This document shows positions 16,358-24,875 of a stretch of 33,690 bases of DNA, in pieces; position 1 is the stretch's first letter; the number at the start of each line of letters is the position of its first letter. The position numbers were made by a program, and so were the translations under genes. The notes under the pieces are model-generated. The model was not told where the DNA came from and searched no databases. It saw only the letters and a program-made list of their open reading frames with translations. The stretch is from Nitrospira sp. GTDB taxonomy: Bacteria; Nitrospirota; Nitrospiria; Nitrospirales; Nitrospiraceae. The stretch lies in assembly GCA_030444405.1 (NCBI GenBank), contig JARFPM010000021.1, positions 1 through 33,690 of the forward strand, read 5' to 3'.

Positions 16358-17548
16358 CTACTCGCTTGCCTTCGACTTCGCAACTGGTTTGAGTCCACGG
16401 TGAAGGAAGATCGAGACGCTACCGCTACCGTTGTCGGCAATCGCCAGTCCCGGTTCCTCCAGCCCGGCGGTTGTGACACGAAAAGATGAAAGCGCAAACG
16501 GACCGGCCTTCGTGCGGTAATTTCTCGGCGGGTAATGAAAGGTGCCATCGCCTTTCCCAAACAAGATCGACAGATCATTTGACTGGAGATTGACGATCGC
16601 GACGTCCTCTAACTGATCGCCATTGAAGTCTCGCGCCAACCCAAAGTTGGGACCGGCATCAGCCCCGGAATCCTTACCTGGCCGGAATGTCCCGTTGCCG
16701 TCGCCGAGAAATGTCGTGAAACTATCCTTTTCCCCGTTGATGACCAGTAGATCCTTGCGGTGATCGTTATTGAAGTCGGCAAGACTCACGCCAAGAGGTC
16801 GGCGGCCCGTCGGATAGTCTTTGGGATCACGAAAGGAACCGTCACCGTTCCCCAGCCAAATGGAAACGGCATTCGACATAGGTCCTCCATTCGTCACCAC
16901 CAAGTCCAATTTCTCGTCGGCGTTAAGATGTGACAAGGCAATTGATGTGGGAGTGTCTCCATGTTCGTACTGAGCACCGTGGCGAAATTCTCCGGTCCCG
17001 TTCCCTAGAAAGACTTTGACCTTGTCGTTCCGGAGAGCGACGACAAGATCTGTGTGATGATCGCCGTTGATATCGTCGGCGGCCAGTGCAATCGGTGAAC
17101 GATGCACCGGATAACGTGGGCCCTCTTCAAACTTTCCATCTCCATGGCCGAGCAAAATCATGACCTCGTCGCCACCAGAGCATGCCAAGGCCACATCGGC
17201 GTGTCGGTCTTGATTGAAATTGCTCATCACGAGGGAACGCGGTTCCTGACATACAGCGAGCTGAACCTGATCTCTGAATGTGCCGTCACCATTCCCCAAC
17301 AATATCGAGAGAGTATTACTCGCAATATTGGTGGTGACAAGATCGGTGAATGAGTCATGATTAAGGTCTTCGGTGGTAATAGTGGTGGGATTCTTGCCGA
17401 CCTTGTAGCTGGCAAAATAATAAAACGGGTCAGGAGGGTTATAGGGCTCGCTCTTGGAACAGGCCCACAGGCCGTGGCCGATGACAAGAGACAGGAGGAA
17501 GAGAGGCAGCGCGGCTGCGTCCGATTTCCTCTTAAAAAGAGTGCTCAA
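16358..17548 (-). CDS. FG-GAP/VCBS-repeat lipoprotein, predicted seven-bladed beta-propeller
   Basis: A 396-residue exported protein. The signal peptide ends in a lipobox (Leu-Trp-Ala-Cys30), so it is likely lipid-anchored. The rest is a row of about seven repeats of 50 residues. Each has a calcium-binding-type loop (Asp-x-Asn/Asp-x-Asp-x-x-x-Asp-Leu) and most a Leu-Gly-x-Gly-Asp-Gly-x-Phe signature; the seventh is degenerate. This predicts an integrin-alpha-like beta-propeller, usually a surface binding or scaffolding module with no catalysis. The start is TTG with no strong ribosome site. It is monocistronic and divergent from the 106-residue gene at 17720. Ligand unknown. Confidence 0.85.
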   Translation of the reverse strand: MSTLFKRKSDAAALPLFLLSLVIGHGLWACSKSEPYNPPDPFYYFASYKVGKNPTTITTEDLNHDSFTDLVTTNIASNTLSILLGNGDGTFRDQVQLAVCQEPRSLVMSNFNQDRHADVALACSGGDEVMILLGHGDGKFEEGPRYPVHRSPIALAADDINGDHHTDLVVALRNDKVKVFLGNGTGEFRHGAQYEHGDTPTSIALSHLNADEKLDLVVTNGGPMSNAVSIWLGNGDGSFRDPKDYPTGRRPLGVSLADFNNDHRKDLLVINGEKDSFTTFLGDGNGTFRPGKDSGADAGPNFGLARDFNGDQLEDVAIVNLQSNDLSILFGKGDGTFHYPPRNYRTKAGPFALSSFRVTTAGLEEPGLAIADNGSGSVSIFLHRGLKPVAKSKASE

Positions 17549-17665
17549 AGCCTGTGATACCCCAATACTGATGGACCAATGGGCCTATGGATGGTGAAAT
17601 CCAGAAGGCCCAGTATACAGAGGCATCTTCCCCCTCGCAATCTGCCGGCAGGACTTCATCAGCCT

Positions 17666-17695
17666 TTGAATTTCGCCTTCCGCTTACGTTATGAT
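17666..17695 (+). promoter_or_regulatory. Promoter of the 106-residue protein gene
   Basis: TTGAAT (17666-17671), an 18-base spacer and TATGAT (17690-17695, 5 of 6) put the start about 18 bases before the ATG at 17720, with GGAGGAG in the short leader. This also argues against any start upstream of 17720. Confidence 0.65.
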
Positions 17696-17719
17696 GCGAC
17701 CTTGCTTTTAGGAGGAGTC

Positions 17720-18040
17720 ATGAGCAAAATTATGAATGTTGATATCACGATGTACGGAATTGCCGAAGTTCTAACCTGGTGTCATGATCGGAACAAGGGG
17801 CGCATCCCGGGCGTTGATACGCCGGGCTTCAAAAAAATGCAGGAGTTGTTGGCACAGAAGCCTCAGTCGGCGGACTATTTTGCGCTTGATCAATTCTGGA
17901 AGAAAAAGGTGACGTTGCCGTTAACCGAAGACGAAGTCGCGACGATCGATCGTTGTCTATACGACATTCCCAATTTTGACAATGAACCGCTCCCTCAGAT
18001 CCGGCACAAGTTTTGGCCTCGGCAGGCTGAAGCTCTCTAA
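17720..18040 (+). CDS. Uncharacterised 106-residue protein
   Basis: The ATG at 17720 is chosen because GGAGGAG precedes it and a promoter lies just upstream. The frame is open back to 17579 but that part includes the promoter. The protein is soluble, without signal peptide or membrane helix, and has a mixed helical pattern. It has conserved-looking Trp, Cys and Asp residues (EVLTWCHDRNKG near the start, DRCLYDIPNFDNEPLPQ near the end) but no motif I can name. The strong translation and transcription signals suggest it is well expressed. The only plus-strand gene in a large minus-strand region. Confidence 0.75.
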   Translation: MSKIMNVDITMYGIAEVLTWCHDRNKGRIPGVDTPGFKKMQELLAQKPQSADYFALDQFWKKKVTLPLTEDEVATIDRCLYDIPNFDNEPLPQIRHKFWPRQAEAL

Positions 18041-18114
18041 AGAGAAGCTCCGATCCGGGCAGTCGGATGTTCGCGGAACCACGTTGGAATTGACGGGCGA
18101 AGAGCTTCAGGCTG

Positions 18115-19116
18115 TCAGAGTGTTCCTTCGCCTTTGAGATATCTGCGGAAACGATCCATGAGTTCCGCTCCCAGGGTCCCACCTTCAGGCTTCTTCGTCG
18201 ACGGTTCGGCAAAGTGTCCCCGGATTTCCTGGAGGCGCTTCTCCGCCTGATCATTACCCTGCAGGCGTTTGGTTTTCTGAAGGGCGGTATCAAAGGCATC
18301 GAATGTCAATTCATGATAACCGAATGAGCGGATACGCTTGACGGCTTTCATCATCGCCTGATTCCGAAACGTCGTCAAATGGTCGGAATCGACCTCTTTC
18401 AACCCCAGTTTCCGAGCTCGCCGTTCGGCTGCTTTTCTGATCCCACTGCGCACGAAATCCGGAGAGGCCTGAAGCCGCTTCCATGCCTCGTCGCTCCAGG
18501 CAATTCGTTCCTGAGGTGCTTTCCATAGGTCCTGCAGAAGCGATGCATCGATGTGGAACAGCTTTTTGGCCCTCGCGAGATCTTCCGTATCTCGCTTCAA
18601 CATATCGGTCACGAATTCCAGTGCGATGGGCGGTGATTGCTTTAACTTGTCTTGAAGCAGTGCCAATGCTTCGTCGCTCCATTCCATCGGAGGTCCGCCC
18701 TCCTCGTGAAGGTCACCAAGCGCTTCAACTTTTTCAAACAACTCGACGTTCACTTCGAGATGCCCCCGTTCCTTTGCGATTTCCTCGGCAATCTGCTTAA
18801 TCATCGCCCGCATAAATTCTGGCACCGTATCCAACCGTTCGTTGGCGGCGGCGGTCCATGGAAGACGGCCATTGGCCATCTCTTCGACAGCAGATGCCAT
18901 ACCGGCTTTACCACCCATGCCTCCCATCACCTGTCCCTTAAACTGATCGAGAAGATCTTCGGTGATTACCTCGTATCCCAATTCACGCGTTTTCTTTTCA
19001 GCCAAACGACGGACCATGCCGCGCAGAAATATCGGTGCACGCTCCATTCGTTTGAGCGCACCATCGGTCCAACGGATTTCCGTTGTATTCGTTCGCGAAG
19101 AATCTGATGCCGACAT
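18115..19116 (-). CDS. Tandem PCP_red-domain protein (four repeats)
   Basis: The 333-residue protein has four repeats, each starting with Trp-Ser/Thr-x-x-Ala (Trp16, Trp87, Trp146, Trp207). They continue as Arg-Leu-x-x-x-Pro-x-Phe-x-Arg-x-x-x-(8-12)-Glu/Ala-Arg-x-x-Gly. This is the small helical domain known from the C-terminus of the light-independent protochlorophyllide reductase subunit ChlB/BchB ('PCP_red'). Repeat 3 is divergent. No catalytic subunit or Fe-S ligand accompanies it, and the protein lacks Cys, so a reductase role is unlikely; annotators' 'PCP reductase family protein' reflects the domain only. The start at 19116 has AGAGGG five bases upstream; 19131 lacks one. It follows the IHF/HU gene by 27 bases. 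Function unknown. Confidence 0.8.
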   Translation of the reverse strand: MSASDSSRTNTTEIRWTDGALKRMERAPIFLRGMVRRLAEKKTRELGYEVITEDLLDQFKGQVMGGMGGKAGMASAVEEMANGRLPWTAAANERLDTVPEFMRAMIKQIAEEIAKERGHLEVNVELFEKVEALGDLHEEGGPPMEWSDEALALLQDKLKQSPPIALEFVTDMLKRDTEDLARAKKLFHIDASLLQDLWKAPQERIAWSDEAWKRLQASPDFVRSGIRKAAERRARKLGLKEVDSDHLTTFRNQAMMKAVKRIRSFGYHELTFDAFDTALQKTKRLQGNDQAEKRLQEIRGHFAEPSTKKPEGGTLGAELMDRFRRYLKGEGTL

Positions 19117-19143
19117 TGGTTCCCTCTTCATCCCAAACGATCG

Positions 19144-19422
19144 CTATTGATTGAGCAATTCCTTCAGCTCTTTGCCGGCTTTAAAAAATGGGACCCGCTT
19201 GGCCGGTACCGCAACCGTCTCTCCGGTCTTTGGATTCCGCCCTTCCTTCATCCGACGAGCCCGCAACCGAAAGCTGCCGAAGCCGCGAATCTCAGTCTTA
19301 TCCCCGTTTTTCAGCGAATCCCTGACACAATCGAAAATGGTGTTGACGACCACTTCCGCCTGTCGCTTCGTCAAAGTGGTGACTTGCTCACAAACTTTTT
19401 CGATGATCTGCGCCTTGGTCAT
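19144..19422 (-). CDS. HU/IHF-family DNA-bending protein (IHF-beta-like)
   Basis: A 92-residue nucleoid protein with the full HU/IHF fold: helical dimerisation body (TKAQIIEKVCEQV...), GFGSFRLRAR, and the DNA-inserting arm GRNPKTGETVAVPAKRVPFFKAGKELKE. The arm Pro is present. ATG 19422 has AAGGGAG seven bases upstream; a GTG at 19428 is too close to that site. The position after rpsA (with sppA between) matches the conserved rpsA-ihfB order of Gram-negatives, which favours an IHF-beta role, though HU cannot be excluded. It may serve the neighbouring integrase element among many other sites. Confidence 0.92.
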   Translation of the reverse strand: MTKAQIIEKVCEQVTTLTKRQAEVVVNTIFDCVRDSLKNGDKTEIRGFGSFRLRARRMKEGRNPKTGETVAVPAKRVPFFKAGKELKELLNQ

Positions 19423-19470
19423 ATCCACGCTCCCTTCGTCGCGCTTAGCGCCGCACTTTCACGAACACTG

Positions 19471-20373
19471 CTAGAAAGCCATAAGGTATTTCAAACTGAC
19501 GCCCGGCTGGATATCCAACTTTGGAAACATCATGCTGAGTTTCGAGTCCAGAATCTCACGAAGGGAAAAACGGCGGCGTGGCTCGACGACCTTAGGTTCT
19601 CCCTCAATCCCTACCACCTCCGCAGCTAATTGAATGGCATCTTCCAAATCGCCCAGCTCATCGACCAACTTCGCTTCCTTCGCCTGGCGTCCGGAAAAGA
19701 TTCGGCCGTCGGCCAACGCTTGGGCAGCCCGAAGTTCGAGTGAACGGCCTTCCGCCACCGCTTCGATAAACTGCTTGTGGACATCATCCATCACGGCTTG
19801 CAACAAACCTTTTTCGTCCGCACTCATCTTCCGGAGTGGAGAACCCACATCCTTATATTTCCCGCTCTTAATGACGACCCCTTCCACACCGATTTTCTGG
19901 AGTAATCCCTCCACGTTGGCCGTTTCCATGATGACTCCGATGCTACCGGTCAGAGTCCCAGGGTTGGCCACAATCCGATCCGTTGCGGCAGCGATGTAAT
20001 ACCCTCCCGACGCGGCAACACTCCCCATCGATGCGATAACCGCCTTATTGTGCTTGCTTCTGACCCGCTTGACTGCATCGTGAATCTCTTGCGACGGCAC
20101 GACGCCGCCGCCGGGACTATCAATTCTTATCACGATGGCCTTGACGGACGGATTCTCGCCGAATCGCTTCAATTCTCCGATGGTCGTCTGAGAATCCAAA
20201 ATAACTCCTTCGACTCGAATCAGAGCGATTCGCTCCTCGGTCGACAGATCAAGATCGGGGAAAAAGAGATTGATCAGAATCAAGACCCCCAGCCCCATCG
20301 CGAAAAGCCAAAAGGCTTTCCGCAATAGATGGCGCTTTGGGGGGCGTTCCGTCTGTGTCACATCATCCGCCAT
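19471..20373 (-). CDS. sppA: Signal peptide peptidase SppA (peptidase S49)
   Basis: A short-form SppA of 300 residues with one membrane helix (about 19-38) and a single S49 domain facing the periplasm. It degrades leftover signal peptides in the membrane. The nucleophile Ser122 is in VAASGGYYIA, the general-base Lys172 in KSGKYKD, and the oxyanion segment is SPGGG near 86-90. Length fits half-size SppA enzymes that act as octamers, like the Bacillus protein, rather than the doubled E. coli form. It lies 36 bases after rpsA and 48 before the IHF gene. Confidence 0.92.
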   Translation of the reverse strand: MADDVTQTERPPKRHLLRKAFWLFAMGLGVLILINLFFPDLDLSTEERIALIRVEGVILDSQTTIGELKRFGENPSVKAIVIRIDSPGGGVVPSQEIHDAVKRVRSKHNKAVIASMGSVAASGGYYIAAATDRIVANPGTLTGSIGVIMETANVEGLLQKIGVEGVVIKSGKYKDVGSPLRKMSADEKGLLQAVMDDVHKQFIEAVAEGRSLELRAAQALADGRIFSGRQAKEAKLVDELGDLEDAIQLAAEVVGIEGEPKVVEPRRRFSLREILDSKLSMMFPKLDIQPGVSLKYLMAF

Positions 20374-20409
20374 TACCTCTATCCCGCACCGTTACTCGAA
20401 CATGCCGGC

Positions 20410-22125
20410 TTAGTCTTGATCGTCCGATTGCGACCGTTTCCGGCTCTGCTTGGCGGCCCGCCCAAGACTCTGGTCCAGCGCGCCTTGTGCCGAGTGATAG
20501 TCATCAACCTGCTTACGCTCCCAGTCCAGTTGATGGTCCCGAAGGCTAAGGGCGATCTTGCGTTCCTCTCGGTCGACTTTGATTATCTTCGCCGTTACGT
20601 CGTCCTGCAACTTAAACTTTTCTTCCGGCTTTGCGGGAGGCTCAAGACCCGATTCGCTAACATGGATTAAGCCCTCTACGCCACCGTCCAATTCGATGAA
20701 GATTCCAAAATCAGCGACTTTCGACACCTTGCCGGTCACAGAGTCACCGACGTGATACCGCGATGGGATCACCTCATCCCAGGGATCACGGGCCAGCTGT
20801 TTGTACCCCAACGAGAGCCGCTCTTTCTCTTTGTCGATGCGCAACACGACAGCTTCCACTTTTTGCCCTTTTTTGAACAGCTCTGAGGGGTGCTTGATAT
20901 GTTTCGTCCATGACATGTCCGAAATATGGATGAGCCCGTCGATCCCCTCTTCAAGTCCGACAAAGGCACCGAAATCGGTCAGGCTCTTCACCTTTCCTTC
21001 GATACGGGTCCCGGTCGGATATTTTCCCTCGATCATGTCCCAGGGATTCGGCGCCGTCTGTTTCATGCCCAATGAGATCTTGCGACTCGCTGGATCGACG
21101 TTGAGCACCGCGGCTTCCACTTGATCACCAACCGCCACGACTCTCGACGGATGTCGGACTTCATGCGTCCACGACATCTCTGAAACATGCACCAATCCCT
21201 CAACTCCCGGCTCAAGCTCCACGAACGCTCCATAATCGGTCAGACTGACCACACGACCACGCACCCTGGTACCGATGGGATACTTGCCGGCAACATTAGT
21301 CCAGGGATCCGCACTCTTCTGCTTGAGCCCCAAGGAAATACGTCCCGTTTCACGATCATATTTCAGTACCGTGACTTCAACCTTGTCTCCGACCGTAAAC
21401 AGCTCCGATGGGTGTCCGACTCGCCCCCAGGACATGTCGGTAATGTGTAGCAACCCGTCAATACCACCGAGGTCGATGAACGATCCGTAATCAGTGATGT
21501 TCTTGACGGTACCCTGAATGAGCTGCCCTTCCTTGAGAGTGGCCAGCGTCGTCTGCCGCTTTTTGTCCCGTGTTTCTTCCAACAACACACGGCGCGACAC
21601 AACCACATTGCCTCGTCTGTGGTTGATCTTGATGATCTTGAGGGGGAACGTCTTTCCAACCAGCCCATCCAGGTCACGAACCGGATGAAGATCAATCTGC
21701 GAGCCAGGCAAAAACGCTTTAACGCCGATATCGACCATCATGCCGCCCTTGATGCGCGAGACAATCTTGCCTTCGATGCTCTTCTCTTCTTTGTAGAGCT
21801 TTTCGAGTTCTTCCCAAATCTTCATCTTGTCCGCTTTTTCCTTGGAAAGAACGAGATTGCCGTCCGCATCTTCACATTCTTCGATATAGACCTGGAGCCG
21901 GTCGCCGATCTTGAGGTTCTGAAGCTCCTCGGAAGAGAACTGATCGCCCAGGATCATGCCCTCTGATTTGTAACCAATATCAACGATGACCTTGTCCTTG
22001 GTCAGGGCCACCACACGACCTTCTGTAATCGTGCCTTCTTCCAGGTTACGGAAGGTTTCTTCGTACAATGCCGCTAAGGCATTGCGGTCTAACTGAGCGT
22101 CACTGCTGTTGGATGCCGTACCCAT
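20410..22125 (-). CDS. rpsA: 30S ribosomal protein S1
   Basis: A 571-residue S1 with six S1/OB domains. The first two (to about residue 190) are the divergent ribosome-binding pair, and four RNA-binding ones follow with the repeating signatures TDYGSFIDL, TDYGAFVEL, TDFGAFVGL and ADFGIFIEL. The tail is charged. It brings mRNA to the 30S subunit and helps unfold structured starts. AGGA lies eight bases before the ATG, and a small CCGAC/GTCGG hairpin (22143-22156) stands just upstream, where S1 autoregulation might act. Neighbours (cmk and plsC before, sppA and IHF after) follow a widely conserved order. Confidence 0.96.
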   Translation of the reverse strand: MGTASNSSDAQLDRNALAALYEETFRNLEEGTITEGRVVALTKDKVIVDIGYKSEGMILGDQFSSEELQNLKIGDRLQVYIEECEDADGNLVLSKEKADKMKIWEELEKLYKEEKSIEGKIVSRIKGGMMVDIGVKAFLPGSQIDLHPVRDLDGLVGKTFPLKIIKINHRRGNVVVSRRVLLEETRDKKRQTTLATLKEGQLIQGTVKNITDYGSFIDLGGIDGLLHITDMSWGRVGHPSELFTVGDKVEVTVLKYDRETGRISLGLKQKSADPWTNVAGKYPIGTRVRGRVVSLTDYGAFVELEPGVEGLVHVSEMSWTHEVRHPSRVVAVGDQVEAAVLNVDPASRKISLGMKQTAPNPWDMIEGKYPTGTRIEGKVKSLTDFGAFVGLEEGIDGLIHISDMSWTKHIKHPSELFKKGQKVEAVVLRIDKEKERLSLGYKQLARDPWDEVIPSRYHVGDSVTGKVSKVADFGIFIELDGGVEGLIHVSESGLEPPAKPEEKFKLQDDVTAKIIKVDREERKIALSLRDHQLDWERKQVDDYHSAQGALDQSLGRAAKQSRKRSQSDDQD

Positions 22126-22142
22126 ATGAACGTCCTACTCTT

Positions 22143-22156
22143 CCGACTCTCGTCGG
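22143..22156. other. Small hairpin in the rpsA leader
   Basis: CCGAC (22143-22147) and GTCGG (22152-22156) form a 5-bp stem with a 4-base loop a few bases upstream of the rpsA Shine-Dalgarno on the minus strand. It may contribute to translational autocontrol by S1, but a stem this short can occur by chance. Confidence 0.3.
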
Positions 22157-22180
22157 GTGCTGATGGTGAAGTCGCCGAGT

Positions 22181-22873
22181 TCACTCAGCGTTGTGAGCAT
22201 CGGCGGTCGGCCTGTTCGGTGTTTCGGTAGCCAGGTCATCCTTCCCCCGCGGGACGGGAACTTGACCTAAGGCCGCAATGTGCTCGATCACCGTACGACT
22301 GACCTGTTGATAAAACTGTTTCGTTTCCGCCCTCTCTTTTTTCTTCGCTGTTTCGAACTGAATAGGATCCCCAAATCGTACCGTGATCTGGCGCCACCGC
22401 GGCCAGCGAGCACCCCGAGGTAATACGTCGAAGGTCCCCTTCAGATACGCTGGAACCACCGGGCACCCAGTCTGCGATACGATCACTCCAATACCCGCTT
22501 TCGGTTGCCGAAGGTGGCCATCGTGGCTCCGTCCTCCTTCCGGGAAAATGACCACGACGCTACCTTCTCGAATCAGGTTGATCGCCTTTCCAAATGCTTC
22601 TCGGTCGAGGCGCCCCAGTCTTACCGGTATCCAGCCCAACGATTGCAAAATACCGTTCAATACTGGGATCGGGAACAAGTCATTCCGTCCCAAGTACCAG
22701 GCTCTTCGATTCATCCCGCAGCCGAGTAGCGGAATGTCGAGGTAGCTGGCATGGTTTGCGGCGATCAGCACCCCTCCGGTGCGAGGAACCTGACCTTCGA
22801 CGCGATACCGAAAGCAGACCCACGCGACGACTCGTGCCAAAACCCACAAAATTCCATAGGCAACGCTGCTCAC
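22181..22873 (-). CDS. plsC: 1-acyl-sn-glycerol-3-phosphate acyltransferase
   Basis: PlsC adds the second acyl chain to lysophosphatidic acid at the inner membrane, giving phosphatidic acid. The 230-residue protein has an N-terminal membrane helix (about 5-20), the catalytic His41-x4-Asp46 (NHASYLD), the glycerol-phosphate-binding FPEGGRS at 110-116 and the KAGIG and PVVPAYLKG motifs in the usual order. The ATG overlaps the cmk stop by four bases. cmk-plsC-rpsA is a common bacterial arrangement. Substrate preference cannot be read here; a lysophospholipid acyltransferase role is the alternative. Confidence 0.9.
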   Translation of the reverse strand: MSSVAYGILWVLARVVAWVCFRYRVEGQVPRTGGVLIAANHASYLDIPLLGCGMNRRAWYLGRNDLFPIPVLNGILQSLGWIPVRLGRLDREAFGKAINLIREGSVVVIFPEGGRSHDGHLRQPKAGIGVIVSQTGCPVVPAYLKGTFDVLPRGARWPRWRQITVRFGDPIQFETAKKKERAETKQFYQQVSRTVIEHIAALGQVPVPRGKDDLATETPNRPTADAHNAE

Positions 22874-23529
22874 GACTCGGTCGACACAGCCGCGATCATC
22901 TGATCCACCACTTGATCGGGGCTCAGTGCAGAAGTATCGATTAATCGTGCGTCATCCGCTGGGACCAATGGATCGACCGAACGGGTCCGATCCTGTCGAT
23001 CTCGCTCCGACAGATCCCGGAACGTCGTGTCAACCGTCCCACCATGTCCCGCAGCTACCAGTTCACGGTGCCGTCGCGCGACTCGAACATCTGCATCCGC
23101 ATCCAAGAAGAATTTAAATGGAGCCGAAGGAAAGACCTTTGTTCCGACGTCGCGTCCTTCTGCGACCACCGAGCCTCGTCGGCCGATCCGACGCTGGATC
23201 GGCAGCAGCCATTCACGGACGGCTGGAATAGCGGACACGATGGAGGCGGCTGCCGTGACTTCGCGTGTACGGAGTTCCCCCGTGACATCGATGCCATCGA
23301 CCAAGACCTGTATCGCGCCATTGTGAAACTGCATGTGAATCGTGGTGGTCGGCAATAACCCTGTCACCTGCTCAAGATCAGTCGGACGTATCCTCGACTG
23401 CAAGGTTTTCCATGCGAAGGCTCGATAGAGTGCCCCGGTATCGAGATAGAGATAGCCAAGGCGAGCCGCCAATAATTTGGCCACTGTACTCTTCCCCACT
23501 CCTGCTGGTCCATCAATCGCGATAATCAC
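22870..23529 (-). CDS. cmk: Cytidylate kinase
   Basis: A 219-residue (d)CMP kinase producing (d)CDP. The P-loop is GPAGVGKST (7-15), followed by LYLDTGALYRA, the nucleotide-binding GRDVGTKVFPSAPFKFFLDAD lid region and the Arg-rich RDLSERDRQDRTR segment. All match bacterial Cmk. It overlaps plsC by four bases (ATGA) and starts 23 bases after aroA. The aroA-cmk-rpsA order is conserved across many Gram-negatives, so the assignment is supported both by motif and by position. Confidence 0.95.
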   Translation of the reverse strand: MIIAIDGPAGVGKSTVAKLLAARLGYLYLDTGALYRAFAWKTLQSRIRPTDLEQVTGLLPTTTIHMQFHNGAIQVLVDGIDVTGELRTREVTAAASIVSAIPAVREWLLPIQRRIGRRGSVVAEGRDVGTKVFPSAPFKFFLDADADVRVARRHRELVAAGHGGTVDTTFRDLSERDRQDRTRSVDPLVPADDARLIDTSALSPDQVVDQMIAAVSTES

Positions 23530-23552
23530 TCAACGTGTCTCCGTTTCAAAAC

Positions 23553-24875
23553 TCACGCAGGATGCGCCAACAAACTGACGAGCGCTTCCTCAAAGTTGGG
23601 GAACGAGGTGTTCACGCAACCCGTATCAGCAATGGTCATACTCTGTTCTGCCGTCAGTCCACCGATGGCGAGAGACATGGCCACACGATGGTCTCCATGG
23701 CTCTGGGGCTTGCCTGCAGCTTTCAGTCGGCCGTTCTCTCCCCCTTGCCCTAACCCGCGGATGACCATTCCGTCCGGCCGTTCTTCGATGAGAGCTCCCA
23801 TCGCTCTTAACTCGCGGCCCATGGTCGCAATCCGATCGCTCTCTTTGACCCGTAGTTCCTCTGCTCCGGAAATCACGGTGTCCCCCTCCGCCACGGCGGC
23901 AGCCACGCATAGCACGGGAAATTCATCGATCGTTTTCGGAATGATGTCGTGGCCGATCGTCACGCCCTTCAGTGCTGATGACTTCACACGAAGATCCCCG
24001 ACCGGTTCGCCGGCCGCTTCTCGCAGACCCAGAACCTGAATGTCGGCCCCCATCTTTCTCATGACCTCAATCAGGCCGGTCCTGGTCGGATTCATCCCGA
24101 CATTGTAAATGGTGATATCGGATCCTTGCACAATCGTGCCTCCGACGATGAAGAACGCCGCGGCCGAGAAATCGCCGGGAATGGTCACTTGCACTCCCCG
24201 CCATCCGATTGACGGTCGCCCTTGTAAGACCAGAGTATCCCCTTCTTTCGTGAGAGGGATTCCAAAGAACTGAAACATCCGCTCCGTGTGGTCTCGTGAC
24301 AGACTTGGCTCCTTATACCGAGTCTGCCCTTGAGCAAAGAGGCCGGCGAGCAGGAGCGCCGACTTAATCTGCGCGCTAGCCACCGGTGACGCGTACTCGA
24401 TCCCGTGAAGGCCGGCTCCTGTAATCGCCAAGGGAGCCAGTTCTCCGCCTTTCCGGCCCCCAATCACCGCACCCATTTCGCGCAGCGGCTTGACGACCCG
24501 TCCCATTGGGCGCCGTCTGATCGATTCGTCGCCCGTGAGGATTGAGAAAAAATCTTGCCCGGCCAAGAGGCCCGTGAGCAAGCGGATACCGGTTCCGGAA
24601 TTGCCGCAATCGATCGGAGCGCTTGGTTCGGATAACCCCCAAAACCCCTTCCCGCAGACGTGCAATTCGGTTGGAGTCTGCGTAATGGGAATCCCCAGTC
24701 CCTGAAAGGCCCTCATCGTGTTCAGACAATCCTCTCCCTGGCAGTAGCCCTCTATCGTGCTCGTTCCTTCCGCCAGTGCGGTGAGGATGATGGCCCGATG
24801 GGTGAGAGACTTGTCGCCGGGAACTGTGGTCGTTCCCCTGAGCGGCCGGCCCGGGATGATCGTCAATGAGGTCAT
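23553..24875 (-). CDS. aroA: 3-phosphoshikimate 1-carboxyvinyltransferase (EPSP synthase)
   Basis: AroA joins phosphoenolpyruvate to shikimate-3-phosphate. The 440-residue two-domain protein has the N-terminal GDKSLTHRA (phosphate-binding Lys and Ser), DCGNSGTGIRLL and TGDESIRRRPM. In the C-terminal half it has DEFPVLCVAAA with catalytic Asp, and VKESDRIATM. The Gly in the NSGTG-type loop is present; class I versus class II glyphosate behaviour cannot be decided reliably by eye. The ATG overlaps the tyrA stop by four bases. It follows the DAHP synthase, HisC, PheA and TyrA genes in one run, so its transcription is likely tied to the pheA promoter. Confidence 0.96.
   Translation of the reverse strand: MTSLTIIPGRPLRGTTTVPGDKSLTHRAIILTALAEGTSTIEGYCQGEDCLNTMRAFQGLGIPITQTPTELHVCGKGFWGLSEPSAPIDCGNSGTGIRLLTGLLAGQDFFSILTGDESIRRRPMGRVVKPLREMGAVIGGRKGGELAPLAITGAGLHGIEYASPVASAQIKSALLLAGLFAQGQTRYKEPSLSRDHTERMFQFFGIPLTKEGDTLVLQGRPSIGWRGVQVTIPGDFSAAAFFIVGGTIVQGSDITIYNVGMNPTRTGLIEVMRKMGADIQVLGLREAAGEPVGDLRVKSSALKGVTIGHDIIPKTIDEFPVLCVAAAVAEGDTVISGAEELRVKESDRIATMGRELRAMGALIEERPDGMVIRGLGQGGENGRLKAAGKPQSHGDHRVAMSLAIGGLTAEQSMTIADTGCVNTSFPNFEEALVSLLAHPA

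Noticed and set aside
17579-17719. Upstream extension of the 106-residue protein
   Set aside because: The promoter and the GGAGGAG ribosome site lie inside this stretch, so translation should begin at 17720.
18028-18110. Inverted repeat CTGAAGCTC / GAGCTTCAG around the end of the 106-residue gene
   Set aside because: The loop is about 65 bases and no T-run follows; weak as a terminator.
18115-19116. Annotation as a functional protochlorophyllide reductase
   Set aside because: Only the accessory C-terminal-type domain is present, with no catalytic core, Fe-S ligands or pigment genes.
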